Source of the DNA: Daedaleopsis sinensis
Taxonomy: Eukaryota > Basidiomycota > Agaricomycetes > Polyporales > Polyporaceae
Length of the DNA stretch: 64,000 nt
Direction of reading: 5' to 3'
Assembly (NCBI GenBank): GCA_033807695.1
Contig: CM066300.1
Span: 2,852,001-2,916,000 of the forward strand
Position numbers and translations under genes: made by a program
In this document: positions 44,886 to 57,341 of the stretch, piece after piece
Layout of the letters: every line of letters begins with the position of its first letter
Position numbering within the stretch: the stretch's first letter is position 1
Notes under the pieces: generated by a model
The model's database searches: none
What the model was told of the DNA's origin: nothing
What the model saw: only the letters and a program-made list of their open reading frames with translations

Positions 44886-47145
44886 ATAGAGGAATGGAAG
44901 GAAAGGAGCGTGAGCTGAGGCTGTCTTGTCGAGAGAGCGATCAAAAGGTACAGCTGGAGGTGGGAGGGATCAGTGATGTGGGGAGGCGACGCAAAGCAGC
45001 GATAGAACTGCTCCAACGACCGGTCCTGCGTTCGCGCGCATTCAGGCCATGTAGTCCTGGACGGATGGTGGCGGTTGGAAGGAGAGAGAAGAGGATGAGC
45101 GGGGGGGCGGGAGGCGGGCAGACGTCAGAGAGAGTGAGAGGAGAGAAGCAGACCGACGGAAGGGCCGGCACCAGTCGCAACCGCGGATGTCGACCAGTCC
45201 GTCCCCTCAGGCGCCCATTCATATCAACTCAATTAATAGAATTTATGTAACCGCATCCCCCTCCGGCAGTGGCGGCTGTTCTGAATCCACCCTCTCTCCC
45301 CCCGCCCTCCTCTCGAGCTCGCCATCGTCCGGTGTGGCCCCCGCCGCTGCGCCCGGTACCGCTTCCAGCGGGCGCGACCAGTGTGCGGGTCCGCGCGCCA
45401 TGGCGCAGGGAAGGGCCCGCCAATCTACGCCGCCAATCAATTTCCATCTCATCCCGCGGCGTCTCCTGCAACACTCGGAGCGCCTCCCCTGCCGCCCACC
45501 TGCCAATGTCTCCGCCATGCCGACGCCCGCCCCCGTCGCACGGGGACCTACGGGGACCCCAGCAGGTCCCTGTGCGGGGTGGCCTTTCTGATGACTTTGA
45601 TTAGCACTATAGCAGTAATTACTGTCTTGCTCTCATTTTCACTGAACTCCCCGTCCCCCAGGTGACAGATTCCGACAAAACCACACACCGCGACACGTTC
45701 CACCCCGCCGCCCGCGCTCGTCAAAAACTTATACATAATTCGTCATCAATCCACGCCACCCCGTCGGCGGTCGCCTCCCGCCTTCCCTGAGGCAACTCTC
45801 CGCCGTTCCTGTGCCGTCATACTTACAATAACCTCTCGGTCCCGACGTGCGAACCACAGCCCAAGGAGAGCCCCAGGTTCGCTTCAGGACTGAGCTAGAA
45901 TTACAGAACTCTCATTAGCTTACCACCACGTTGCTTCCCATTCCGCGTCTACTTGTCTCCTCCGGTGCGGGGGAAATATTCGCCTTTTCTCCGCTTCCTT
46001 GCGGAGCCGGACTAGAGACTTCTAGACGCAGAAAATGGTCTGTGCGGCCGCCGTGCGCGGAGCAATGGAAGAATATCGACGTAATACTTCCGTTGAGCTT
46101 TGAGCGCAGCCAGCATCTAGTCACGCTCCCCGTGCAATAGTATATGTGGGCGAAAAACGTCGCGATCAATGCGTAGAGCCTTATCACATTAGCTAGCTAT
46201 AGACCACATACCGGTCTTGTATGTCGCTCAGCACGAGGTACGATACTTAGTTGCTGGAGATCTTCGAAAGGGAACGTCCGGGAACCGCAAGGAACGCTGA
46301 GGCCGCCGGAGACACGCCTTCTCGCCCGACCCAGCGCATATGCCACAAGTATCATCACAGAAGCGGTCCACCAAGGACCACCGTATCCCCAATGCCTGAG
46401 AAGCACGCGGAGACCGCTGCATGCGCAGCTGTGATACCCTGAGAACGTCCACACGTTCCCTGGCAAGATCCAGTCTTGCGAGTCCTTACTCAATCTGAAA
46501 GCTATACAGGAAAGGGGCACGTTGCGGACCTTCCGTCAGGTTCCACGGTGCCGTGATAGAATTCGAGGGCGCATAACGAGGAAGGAAACCCCGACCCAAT
46601 TGTCAGCGGCGGCGGAGATACTGAGATACGCATAGTCAGATGCTACTGGACGCACCTCTCACGGACTAGTCACGAACCAGCAGGCACGGTCGTACGATGT
46701 CAACTGAACAAGGCAGCGTTTCGATCTTCCGAACGCAGCACGAACGTTGGCAGAACACGAGGGTAGCGCACTTCCCAAGATATCAAACGGACGTCTAGTA
46801 ACGGTCACTCAGGCCTCAGGCACCGTCCGTAGATCATGTCGTTGTAGGTGCAGACATGGGCAACTCGTCCATGCGCGCAAAATGGATCATCGTATGGTGA
46901 CGTGCCAACCGTCAGATGCATTAATGGCCCTGTCGATACTATGCGATGCTATGTCAGATATGAATCTGAACAAACAGATCACATTTAGCTCTTTCAGCAA
47001 GCAACAATTAGCAGGCAGCGGACCACTCACGCAGCCAGCCGCTACACACCACCCTACAGAATAGGGTCCGATCGGCTTCCGTCCACAAGCGTCAGCGTCC
47101 CCTAGGGAGACTAAAAGGACGAAGGTAGAAGATTGAACACGCACA
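44886..47145. other. Longest gap, 2.26 kb, no recognised gene
   Basis: Lies between two minus-strand genes. Frames up to 134 codons are open (plus 45187-45591; minus 46520-46197 with a hydrophobic stretch, minus 46187-45915), but none has family features or splices into a longer protein. Composition changes from GC-rich (45250-45600) to mixed. A short gene or non-coding RNA cannot be excluded. Confidence 0.45.
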
Positions 47146-48250
47146 TCACCCCAGCTCCGCCCACACGTCCTCCACATCACGCTCTTGCGCCGCTTGCACC
47201 GCACGCGGCATGTCCGACATCGGCGCGCGCTGACTGTGGTTGCGCGGCGGCGGCTCGTCGCCCGCGTCGAACACGACGTCGCTGCGCATGAGCGGCCGCG
47301 AGAGCTCGCCTGCGTCATCCTCGTCGTCCATGTCGATATCAAGGGTGAATCCTCGCCGCTGCGCCGCCGACAGGTCTATCGGCTTCGGACGCGTGAAGAT
47401 TGATTGGCCGGACCTGCGGACGGGGTATCAGCGTCGGGAAGGAGGCATAGGACAGGTGAGCGGTGCGCCCGAGAGCAAGGGGTGCATTCGGGGATATGAC
47501 TGGTGACGGGAATGGGGAGAAGAACATGTGTGGGACGGAGAACGGGAAGGGAGACGTACTGCCGCATTACCGAGGCGAGGCGGCCGAACTGAAGTACGTT
47601 ACGGGCGACGAGAAGCAGCGTGTCGAGCAGTTCTTCCTCCTTGCTCGTGTTGCCGCACCCGGCGAAGAAGATGAACAGGAGGGTGATGACGCAGAACGCG
47701 GTCATGACCAGATCCATGATATTCCAGAGCGACTTCCAGAATTGCTGCGAGGGAGGATGAGGTCGGGCGGTGTTCGAGCTTGGGATTCTTGTGCGATACG
47801 ACTTACCCTTCCAAATGCCACGAACCGGATCGCGACCTCCAGGATCATCGCTCCGTTGATGACGAGTTCCAGGATGTAGAAGGGTAATGTTGGACAGTCG
47901 TTCACGAGACTGAGCACAACCGTAGCAAGCGAGAGTCCCGCCATGGCAAGGTAGAGCATGATGTACGTCCCCGAATGGACGAATCTGTTCGCGATGTTCT
48001 TCGCAATCTCATCCCGCGTCATAGAGTATATTGAGCGTGTAGGTCTGTGACAATGTCAGGGCACGAACACGCTGTTAGGTGTCCATGAGTTAGCAAGACT
48101 ACGGTCGACGGGTGGGACGTACGTTGCTTGTAAGGGGCCATTGAGAGTATCCCCCTCGCCCGCCTCGAGGTCGCCCAGCCGTTGGTCGTAGGAAGAAGAC
48201 ATGAGACCCAGGGCTAGATCGGGCAGAACGCGAGGACGACGACTAGCCAT
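47146..48250 (-). CDS. Ion-channel-like four-span membrane protein
   Basis: Resembles the voltage-sensor (S1-S4) part of cation channels, without a pore. Exons 48250-48123, 48044-47807, 47744-47560, 47413-47146 give 272 residues. After a soluble start (MASRRPRVLPDLALGL, YDQRLGDLEAGEG) comes YSMTRDEIAKNIANRFVHSG, span 1 YIMLYLAMAGLSLATVVLSL, span 2 FYILELVINGAMILEVAIRF (VAFGR follows, as in channel S2-S3 turns), span 3 IMDLVMTAFCVITLLFIFFA, and a fourth amphipathic segment LLDTLLLVARNVLQFGRLAS with two Arg spaced like a weak S4. The tail is acidic and soluble with a DIDMDDEDD patch. The intron-1 choice (GTACGT, 78 nt) is the only one removing the in-frame stop. Head to head with CWC25 (170 bp). 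A four-codon upstream frame overlaps the start. Could be a voltage-sensor-only or proton-channel-like protein. Confidence 0.8.
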
Positions 48251-48420
48251 TATGCATGGGCGTCTACTGGCCCGGCACACTATGAAGATCAACAGTGACA
48301 AACAGCGCTTGTCAGCGTTGGACTCGTTGCGTCGGTTGCGAGCCGTCACTGTCCTCCGCCCCTCTGAGCTTCCTCTCCACATAACCCTTCGTCTACTTGC
48401 ACCACCGCTAGATTGTCAAG
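48251..48420. promoter_or_regulatory. Bidirectional promoter, channel-like gene / CWC25
   Basis: Only 170 bp separate the two divergent start codons, so the two genes almost certainly share a promoter. On the minus strand a short upstream frame (ATG CAT AAT GGC TAG, 48256-48242) overlaps the channel-like start at 48250. Confidence 0.6.
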
Positions 48421-49821
48421 ATGGGTGGCGGCGACTTGAACATGAAGAAGTCCTGGCACCCGCTCCTGTTGAAAAACCAGGAGCGGGTGTGGCTCGAGGA
48501 GAAGAAGGCGGTATGTCATGCACATCTCAATATGTACCTACATCCCATTCACATTGCTCCATGTGTAGCTCGAGGAAAAGAAGAAGCTAGACCAGCTCCG
48601 TAAGGAGAAGGAGGAGGAGCGCCAGCTGCAAGAGCTGCAGCGGATGCAGGAAGAGCAAACGGGGAAGAAAAGAACGGATAAGCTGGATTGGATGTACGCG
48701 ACACCAGCTACGGGCAGCAGTCAGAACGCGAACGAGCTGGAGGATTACCTTCTGGGGAAGAAGCGGGTTGACAAGATCCTCACGGCGGACGAGAACGAGA
48801 AGGTACGTACTGCAGCTCACGGATCATCAGGAGCCCCCGTCTTATTCGTGCTCAGGTCGGAGCTGCACACAAGAACTTCATCGCCACTCAGTATGCAAAC
48901 ACGATGCGTGATACTGCCGCGAAGATTCGCGAGGACCCTCTTCTTGCCATCAAGCAGCAGGAGCAGGCTGCATACCAGGCCCTCATGTCCAACCCCCTCC
49001 GCCTTCGCGAGATGCAGGAGCGCAACGGTATCAAGCCGAAGAAGGACAAGAAAGACAAGAAGGAGAAGAAGAAGGACAAGCATAAGCACCGCAAGGACAA
49101 GCACAAGGACGACTCTCGCTCACGTTCCCGTTCTCCCCACTCCGACCGGGAAAGGCGACGGCCAGACTCGAGGGATCGGTACTCTCGCAGACGCTCTCCC
49201 AGCCCATATGATCGTCGCTCTCGTTCCCCCGCTCCTTCACGACCACGCTACGACGACGATCGTCGAGACGAGCCCCGATCGAGTCGCCGCGGACGCAGTC
49301 GTGACCGTACTCCAGACCGTTACCGTGATGGCAGGTCCGACTATGGGAAAGTGAGGACGTGGCCACGGTCGGACGAGTCAGACGACGCCATGCACGACTC
49401 GCGCCGCCCCAGGAGCCCGAGCCCGAAGAACTCCCGGGACGAGCACGACAGCAGGAAGCGAGGACGAAGCTCGAGTCGCAGCCCGCGGCGCGCCGAACCC
49501 GGGCCTTCGAAACGCACGCGTATGAGCCCCCCTCCCGCACGTCCAGCCCCGAGACCGACAGACAAGACTGATGACCGTGCCGCGCGGCTCGCCGCCATGT
49601 CTTCGAACGCTTCCTCGCTCACGTCGGAACGCCGCGAGCACCTCGCGAAGCTGCTCGAGCAGGAGAAGGCCGAAGCTGCGGCGGAAGAGCGTGTGCGCGC
49701 GAAGGCGAAGGGCATGGGCGGCTTCCTCAGCCACGAGCAGAAGAAGGTGTTTGGCGGAGGAGGCGGGCTCGAGGAGCGTATTCGCCGGGGTCGGGGACAG
49801 ATGCGTGTGGACGGCGACTGA
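48421..49821 (+). CDS. CWC25: Pre-mRNA splicing factor CWC25
   Basis: Step-one spliceosome factor that supports branching. Exons 48421-48510, 48569-48802 and 48856-49821 give 429 residues. The N-terminus [20 protein letters not shown] is the invariant Cwc25/Cir-N type start, followed by [70 protein letters not shown] and [30 protein letters not shown]. After ERNGIKPKK comes a long Lys-rich then Arg/Ser-rich domain (about residues 170-340), as in animal and basidiomycete forms but absent from the short yeast protein. The C-terminus [20 protein letters not shown] and [18 protein letters not shown] is conserved. Shares a promoter with the channel-like gene. Confidence 0.95.
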
Positions 49822-50187
49822 GTAGATGCGGTTCGGGTTTCATCGGACACTCTTAGGTGATGTAACAACATACTTGTAGTTTGGATAAACAACTCGCGGT
49901 GCATGACCGAACCACCCAGGACCGGCACGCACCAGATGTCGTACTTTATCGTCAGCGGGAGCATTCTGATTCGGGATATGTCGGCCGAACATGCGTGGGT
50001 ATTCCGGAAAAGGCAAGTTCGAATCACGGTCTGTTACTTAACGAGCGCGTCCGCGAGAAACCCGCGGGGCCGTTCATTCGTCCGGGACACTATATAACCC
50101 CTAATAGACCACCCCACTCGTGTGTGCTCACCGCTCACGACCTGATCGTGGTATACCCCACGACTTTACGCCCTTGGACCACTCGGC
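49822..50187. other. Intergenic gap before the MFS gene
   Basis: About 365 bp between CWC25 and the MFS transporter, both plus strand. No gene recognised. Confidence 0.5.
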
Positions 50188-52229
50188 ATGGAGCCCAAGT
50201 CCGAAGTAACGACCTCTGATGCAGTCGATGATAATGCCGCCACTATAGAGGCTCCAGCTAACGTTGATGCAGGTCATTTGATTTGCTGTTCTGTGTAGTC
50301 CGATGAATAACGCTTGTCCTCTAGATTCTCGGGAAAAGTCTTCTCCAGTGTCTCCTGTAGAGAGCAGCGAAGCGCGGAACACACCGTACAGTATCTACAC
50401 CTCTCGCGAGAAATGGTTCATAGTCGGAGTGGCAGCGTTTGCTGCGCTGTTCAGGTGCGGTTTGCTCTGAGTTGTGTTCCCGAAGTTGGAGGGTACTCAT
50501 TCTGTCCTCCAGTCCGTTGACGGCCAACATTTACTTCCCTGCCATCCCCACCATCGCCGCCGCGTTCCATGAGCCGACAGAGCTGATCAACCTGACCGTC
50601 ACAGTGTACATGGTCGTGCAAGGAATATGTGAGCCAGTCAGACCGCTACAGAGCGCATGCGCTCATCTGCAGCCCCGCAGCGCCCATGTTCTGGGGGACC
50701 CTGTCCGACCGCTGGGGCAGACGACCGATGTTCGTGAGCTGCATGATCGTGCTCTCTCTCGCCTGCGTCGGCCTCGCGCTCGTCCCCACGAACGCATATT
50801 GGCTGCTCATGGTCCTCCGATGCGTGCAAGCGGCGGGCTCTGCCAGCACTGTCGCGCTAGGTGAGTCGTGCTCCTAGCAGGCGAACTCCAAAAAGGTGCT
50901 GCTATATTTACCACTACGTGACTCCCTTGCGCAGGCGCTGGGGTGATCGCCGATATCGCCGCGCCTGCTGAGCGTGGCAGCTTCTTCGGCATGTGGAACA
51001 TCGGCCCGATGGTCGGCCCTTGCATCGGTCCTGTCCTCGGGGGCGTTCTGGCGGACAAGCTGGGCTGGCGGTAAGTAACAACTCCTCAAGGTCGAAATAA
51101 TGCTTCTCATAATATGGCCCAGGTCCATCTTCTGGTTCTTGGTGATATCTGCTGGAGTATGCGCGGTCGTCATGATTTTGTAGGTGGCATCCTAGGCGGA
51201 GTCGCGCGCGTACCGTGTGGCTAACGTACCCCTACGCCAGGCTGCTACCAGAGACTTTGCGCGCGATAGTGGGGGACGGGAGCGTGCCGCCGCCGAAATC
51301 ATATTTCCCCGTAATACCAATAATCGGTCGGAGCGGTCAAATTCCAAACTACTCCTCTCGACCGCCACGGCGCGGGTTTGCGAATCCGCTTCTCCTCTTC
51401 CTGTATCCGGATGTGACGCTCACGCTGTTCTACAACGCGCTCATCTACTCGCTCTTCTACTGCGTCATCGCTTCTATCTCCACGCTCTTCCAGAGGACGT
51501 ATCCCTTCCTGAACGAGACCGACACCGGCCTGTGCTTCCTGGCCATCGGCGGAGGAATGCTCGTCGGCGGCGTCGTCAACGGCGAGCTGCTCGATTGGGA
51601 CTATCAGCGGGTCAAGCGCGAAACGCTGGCAAAGCTGGAGCAGGACCCGGAGAGGAAGATCAGACCCGAGGATGTCACGAAGGAAGAGCACTTTCCGATA
51701 GAGCTCGCGCGGCTCAGGATGACTCCCTTGCTCTTCGCGCTATTCATTGGCTCTTGCATCGGGTACGGCTGGTGCTTGCAGGCGCGTGTGTCCATCGCCG
51801 GCCCGCTTGTGCTGCTGATCGTCAGTAAGTGCTCGACCGCGTTTCCACGGCGAAAGGAAAGACGTTGACTATTGTTTCGCAGTCGGATGGACGACGGTGT
51901 CGATGATGAACAGCGCCCAAACGCTCATCGTCGATCTCGCACCGCAGCACGGCTCCGCTATCACTGCATGCGTATGTGCTCAGGCCGCCTTGAGACGTTC
52001 GAGACTAACCTGCGCGTCATGACAGAACAACCTGGTCCGCTGCACCCTGGGCGCCGCCGCAGTGTCGCTCATCGACATCATCATCAACCGTCTCGGCACA
52101 GGCTGGACGTACGTCCTCCTGTCCGGCATCTGCGTCGTCTTCTCGCCCTCGTACTGGGTCCTGCTCCATTACGGGCCCCGGTGGCGGGCGACACGACGCG
52201 CGAAGCGTCTTGCTGCCGAGCAGCCCTAG
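50188..52229 (+). CDS. Major facilitator superfamily transporter (DHA1 drug:H+ antiporter type)
   Basis: Plasma-membrane proton antiporter likely exporting drugs or small organics. Several exons; exon 1 (50188-50271) MEPKSEVTTSDAVDDNAAT joins 50326 onward. A hydrophilic N-terminus ends SIYTSREKWFIVGVAAFAAL (span 1), then SPLTANIYFPAIPTIAAAFH, the DHA1 text typical of Qdr/Flr types. Motif A is FWGTLSDRWGRRPMF between spans 2 and 3; RCVQAAGSASTVALGAGVIA DI marks span 4 and GPVLGGVLADKLGWRSIFWF motif C at span 5. A central loop holds LLPETLRAIVGDGSVPPPKS. The second half carries spans such as PLLLFLYPDVTLTLFYNALI and SLIDIIINRLGTGWTYVLLS, ending YWVLLHYGPRWRATRRAKR. Twelve spans appear complete. 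Substrate unknown. Confidence 0.9.
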
Positions 52230-53248
52230 CCTAGACAGGTGCTCCAGACTCGGATCGGGACGACGCACGCGCGTGCTCATGGGCACCATAACCTAGAATC
52301 AAATCATTTGTCCCTCCGTCGGCTACTAGCGTGCGCTGCCATGGCTTGAGCTGCCGAGCGTGTCTGTGGTCGAGCACACGAGCGGCAGGCCTATTATGTA
52401 CAGGTGCATACTGTGGTTCCTGTCGGGTAAGACCGTTCAGTGAGAATCGAGCGCGCCCACGAGCACGGAATCGCGTCACGAACGCAAAGTACTCCACGGA
52501 CGAGTTTGCACGGCCTGGACGAAGTCCTGCTTGCTCGGTTAGTTGACGGGGGCTCTGATCGTGACGGCTTTCGTCTTGCCACGTTCAGCGGGGTGACCGG
52601 TGCGTCGCCCGTGCGTCATGAATGATAAACACTGTTCCGACCCTCGCCCGCACTCGTCACCGATGATGCAGATGCGGCTCGTCTGAAGTCCGACGGCGGG
52701 CATGCAAGCTGGACAGTGTAAGTACTGTGTTTGCCAAAGTCAGTAAGTGATCTAGACGCTACTCGTCGACAGGTACCCCATTACGGCATATGTACGTACG
52801 TCGCTCAAACCTTCCGTCTCAGTGCCTCCGTACCTTCACCGCCACACCCTCGCAGTATTGGGTCGAGCTTTAACCCTATCCTCCACCGCCTTTCGCCGTG
52901 ATCCCGACCGTGGTCCGTCCGGAATGTAGCGAATACAGTGCAAATATAGGGAGCTCGAACTCTCATGCTGAGCGGATATATATCAATACAAACTCTGGCT
53001 CGCGCATTATGCAGTCTTACAACGTTTTAGATACAGTAGAGGGTATTCGAGGGAGTAAATATCAGAGTCATACCATAGGATCGCCCATTCTCGGCCAATG
53101 AGAAACCACAACGCCCGCTCCACTAGTTCCCTCGAATATAGTAAGGATCCTTCTCTACATACGGGGTACACAACGAACAAATGAAAAGCATCTCGGGCTC
53201 TGGTACATGCAATAGTCTACGCGCGAAGGATCCACAACACACACACGC
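52230..53248. other. Convergent intergenic region
   Basis: About 1 kb between the MFS stop and the transcription-factor stop. Short open frames only; nothing recognised. The right half is AT-richer. Confidence 0.5.
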
Positions 53249-56200
53249 TCACTGACGGGACTCTTGCCTCGGATCAGGGTGTTCGTTGTACCGGGAGTAA
53301 TTGTATCCCGGATAGCTGACGTCGTGGACACCTTGCACGAAGTTCGAAGAAAGGTTCCCCTGGTCGAACGTGAACGGTGGATGCGACGTTGGCGGCTGGG
53401 AATGCGGGGGGAGATGTTGCGGGGGATGCGAGTAGCTCGGCATGGGGTCATACGACATGGGATCGACCGGAGCGGACAGCGTCATGTGGGTTAGACCCTC
53501 GGTCGTGAGCAGTCGGCTTGGCCACCACTGATACCCGGGATAGAAGGACGAGGCTTCCGCGCTAGGGCCGGCGATCCCTAACGTATGTGCAACCATGCGT
53601 GCGCTGTGAGCGGGATCCCATGCGGTGCTGGTGGATGGACTGCGACTGTAACCTTCCACAGCAGGCATACTGTACATTTCGGGTGCGGAAGTGTCCAAGT
53701 TCTTCGAGCTCCCGAGTGCATCCTCGACAGAACGCTTCCGGCTGCTCGACTGGGAAGCGTACGTTGACTCGTCTAGATGCACTTTGGCGCCCTCCAAGAG
53801 GGCTCGCAGACGACCAGCAGTTGGCCACAGTCTCTGGAGATAGCAAGGTCAAATCACGCGTGAATGTGTACAAATGAATGGCACGTACCTCCATCTTCTT
53901 GCACGCCTCGATGCATCGATTCAGACCGAGAGTAGCCTGAGGATCCCACGGGCGCCGTGACACTGTAGACTCAGGCTCGTGTGAGCACCTATGTACTCAA
54001 AATCGACAGGGAGACATCACTCACGAGTGATCACATGCATTATGCTGTTGAACAAGGAAGTTAAGAATAGACCGTCGTTCATAAACTTGTTACACGTACC
54101 CCGCGGCTTGGAGATAGATACAGAGAAAGGGAGGAGCTTTGTCGAGCCCGAACCTCTCGTCGTAGATTACCGCTAGGTTGACTTCTCAGCAATATGCCAC
54201 GGTGATATGTCGGAAAGGGATTCACCTAGAGAACAAATCTGGCTGGCTGCGCCCGAGCACACATCGAATGCCTTCAGAGCCAGTGGATCGCTCTGCAAGT
54301 TGGCCTGCGGACTGGGCCTATTTGGAATGACACATCAACAGGTTGCAACTATGCTTCGATGACGTAGGATACCTACTCATCGGGAGGGAGACTAGATATC
54401 AACATCGGTCAGTATCATATAAGTCGAGGGAACATTGAGTACGCACAAGGCCCGATGGAGCAACAAGACAGCTGCATGATACTCTATGTGGAGTATAAGC
54501 ACATGAGGTAGCACGGCGGCGCTTTTGTCGTTCGGAGAGAAGCGAAGCTGTTCAGGGAGTCCAATGAACCATTTGTTAAGACGCGTCTCTAGCTGCTCAA
54601 ACAGCGTGCGAGGCGAGGTCCTTGACTCAGACTGCACGGGGTATATATTGTCCATGACGTCGGTGATAATGACCGCTGTTGTTGACCTTCAGTTCCCTAG
54701 CCCCATGGCGAGATAGTGCCGCACGTACATAACTGGCATGCTTGTCGGAAGGTTGTCATCAGCATCGACGGTTGTGGTACATACTCTCCCTTTACACCTG
54801 GTGGATATGGATGCCATGGCTCCTCTTCGTCAACCTGCATAGATAGGGTGAACGATTGAACTTTAGCAATGAATTGCTCACAAACCTCGTAAATGTCCGG
54901 TATCGGGGTGGAATGGTCGTTTGCACGGAAGGTGATAGGCCGTCCCAGCCACACAGCGGATAATCTAGCGACCATGAGCGTTCGCCTCAGTATGACTTGA
55001 CATCACACCTACTTGTCCGAGGTACAACACGACCACCAGATGTGCTTCCTGATTTGTTTCTCGATGTCCGTGAAAACGGGTTGCTTGCCATCCGTGGTCC
55101 AACTATCGGCATTGCGATTCATTCCTAGGTCGACAGCCTGTAGGCAGCTTAGTTAAGTACTAATTCTATCGGCTCAGAGTAAGACATACCATGCGCAGGG
55201 CCATTCCTTCAAGCATCGACGCTGTTGAGAAAACTTGAACTAGTTCCTAGTAGAGAGTAACTACTTACCACTGTACAGCCAGCCCTTGTCCATTGCACCT
55301 GTAGGAAAGTTCAACGCGCACTTCTAGTCACGAGCGAAGGAGCCATTACCCACCCATACCAAATTCACGGATAGCGAGGAGCAGAAGAGCTTGACATGTT
55401 GACGGTCTGCTACTCTGATATTTCTTGTCTGCATACAGCAGCTCAGATACCCGTCCCATCTTCGTGAGCTATATCACTTACCGAGAAGTCTGTGAGCATC
55501 CTCGGCATACTTCTGACCTGCTCGCGAGACACTGTTTTCGCCGTGCGTCATCATGTGGACCTCTGGCTTGTCCGAATAGCGAGCAGCAATTGCGAACATG
55601 GCCAGAAGCAGCATCTTGCCCGGCCTTTGCAAGGGTTGCGGGCCAAACGATGCGCGAGGTGCTGAGGGCGCGGAGCTAAGATAAACGATTCGTGAGCGCT
55701 CCTAGCTTACGTCAAGAATAGCACGAACTCGCTGAAGAACTACATATCAGTGGTCGGTAATACGCTTCATAGAACGATGCTTACACGGCGTTGTAATGGA
55801 ACAGGAAATCTTGTTTGTGGACGACGGGGAAGAACGGGTGGACGTAGGTGAAGTATAGCTGAAGGAGATAGTTCTGCGTCTCCGGCGAAGGGATATCGAC
55901 TGCTATGAATTCCTCTTCGGCGAGATCATGCGTCGTGGACTGTGGATCGACGTTCGTCATGAATTTCCTGCAGTGAGACAAGACATGAGCGATCGTACGA
56001 TGGAACGTGAACCAAGTATTGGCTTGCCAGATCCTGTCCTGCTGTTGGTGGTTACCTCCCGTTTTCCTGTTACTCTGAGCTAACAAAGGTAACCCAGAAG
56101 CAGGACCATGATAGCGGAACTACGTCGATATCAGCCCACCTGTCCAGCCGCGCAACGCGTTGCACGTACCTCCTGGTTCTGATCAACGGAAAGGTGGCCA

Positions 56201-57341
56201 AACGCCTCAGCGGTTTCGTTCACATGGCCGGGCTCAAAACCTGATTCTAAGACGTCATGTGGGCGGTCGTACGCAGTTTCCATAAGGAGCTGTCCATACG
56301 ACTTACGTGTGTCAGGCAAAGTGTAGAGATTGTCCCAACTGTGTTGCGCGGGTATGCTGGAAGGATAGTCCAATTTCCTTCGGGTGCGCGAGTAGTCAAC
56401 GGAAGCACCCGCCGACGACGGACGGGACGTGGGGCTCAATTGAGAGGCAGTATACGCCCACGAGTAGTTCTGGAGTTTTCGCGCCAACTGGTCTTGCCAC
56501 TCTCTGGTGGGAGTGGCGGATACAGTAGGATCTTGCACTAACAATTAGTACGAGGTATTATTAAACGAGAGGCGCTTCGCTTCTCACCTTGACTCACAAT
56601 CTCCCTTGAGACCCGAGATTGTCTACGAGAACGACGGTCGTCTCGCATGGGGGTATACTCGGGGACTTCAGCAAGGGATGCGTATGGTTCGCTATTGTTG
56701 TCTTGTCGGTGTAGTCGACTCCCGGAGCCCTGATAGGTGATGTAAGAACGCGTTTTAGAAGGACAATCAAATAACCATACATATGGACCACGTTGTACGC
56801 GATCGAGGATCGCGCTGGCGAAAGGATCGCTACGGAGGTCGCCGATGATGTCTTGGGCACGAGGAGTCTCCATGATGGTGGCAAGGATGCACTCGACCTG
56901 GTGCCATCGTTGCTCTATGGAGTGTATATATCCTTTCGGTGGCCCTCGCTTGAAGCTGGGACCTGGATGGACTTGTGAGAAACCATGCGGGGTTAGCGTA
57001 TGCGCCTACAAACCTTGGAAGGTACATGCTAGTTGCCGGACTTTGGGTGAGCCGATGGAGAAGGTTGATGGGTAGAGAGTACTCACGGGTGTTGGCCACT
57101 TCACAATTCTTGCATTTGTCTTCCGTTGCAGTGCCCGCTTCGCACTTGCTCTTGATTTTTCTGCATCTATCGCAGGCTGGGGGGTGGTTTAATGAGGGGG
57201 CAAGGCGGAGAAAGAAGTAGAGAATGGCAGACCTCTCGAGCCGCGCTTCACGTTCTGTTGCTTGCTGGAGCTCGGGTCGTTCCCGATGTCGTCATCCTCC
57301 GAGAGGCTGAGACTGGTGTGTTGGTCGTTCAGGGAGGCCAT
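53249..57341 (-). CDS. Zn2Cys6 fungal transcription factor
   Basis: DNA-binding regulator with an N-terminal binuclear zinc cluster and a middle fungal-specific transcription factor domain. About a dozen exons over 4.1 kb. The start MASLNDQHTSLSLSEDDDIG leads into KRGSRACDRCRKIKSKCEAG, then EDKCKNCEVANTPCTFQG, giving six Cys; intron 1 falls at SR|ACDRC. Linker GPSFKRGPPKGYIHSIEQRW is the usual loop before the dimer helix HQVECILATIMETPRAQDII. After a Ser/Arg linker, the middle domain starts QNYLLQLYFTYVHPFFPVVH KQDF (about 55880-55790) and contains GRPITFRANDHSTPIPDIYE and HILILHIEYHAAVLLLHRAL-like text. The C-terminal 180 residues are Ser/Pro/Tyr-rich. A longer frame upstream starts with GTG, so the ATG at 57341 was taken. 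Exon limits in 54200-55780 were not resolved. Divergent from REV7. Confidence 0.86.

Noticed and set aside
46197..46520. Minus-strand 107-codon hydrophobic frame as a membrane-protein gene
   Set aside because: One hydrophobic stretch only, no splice-consistent partners, no recognisable family; noted as a possibility in the gap only.
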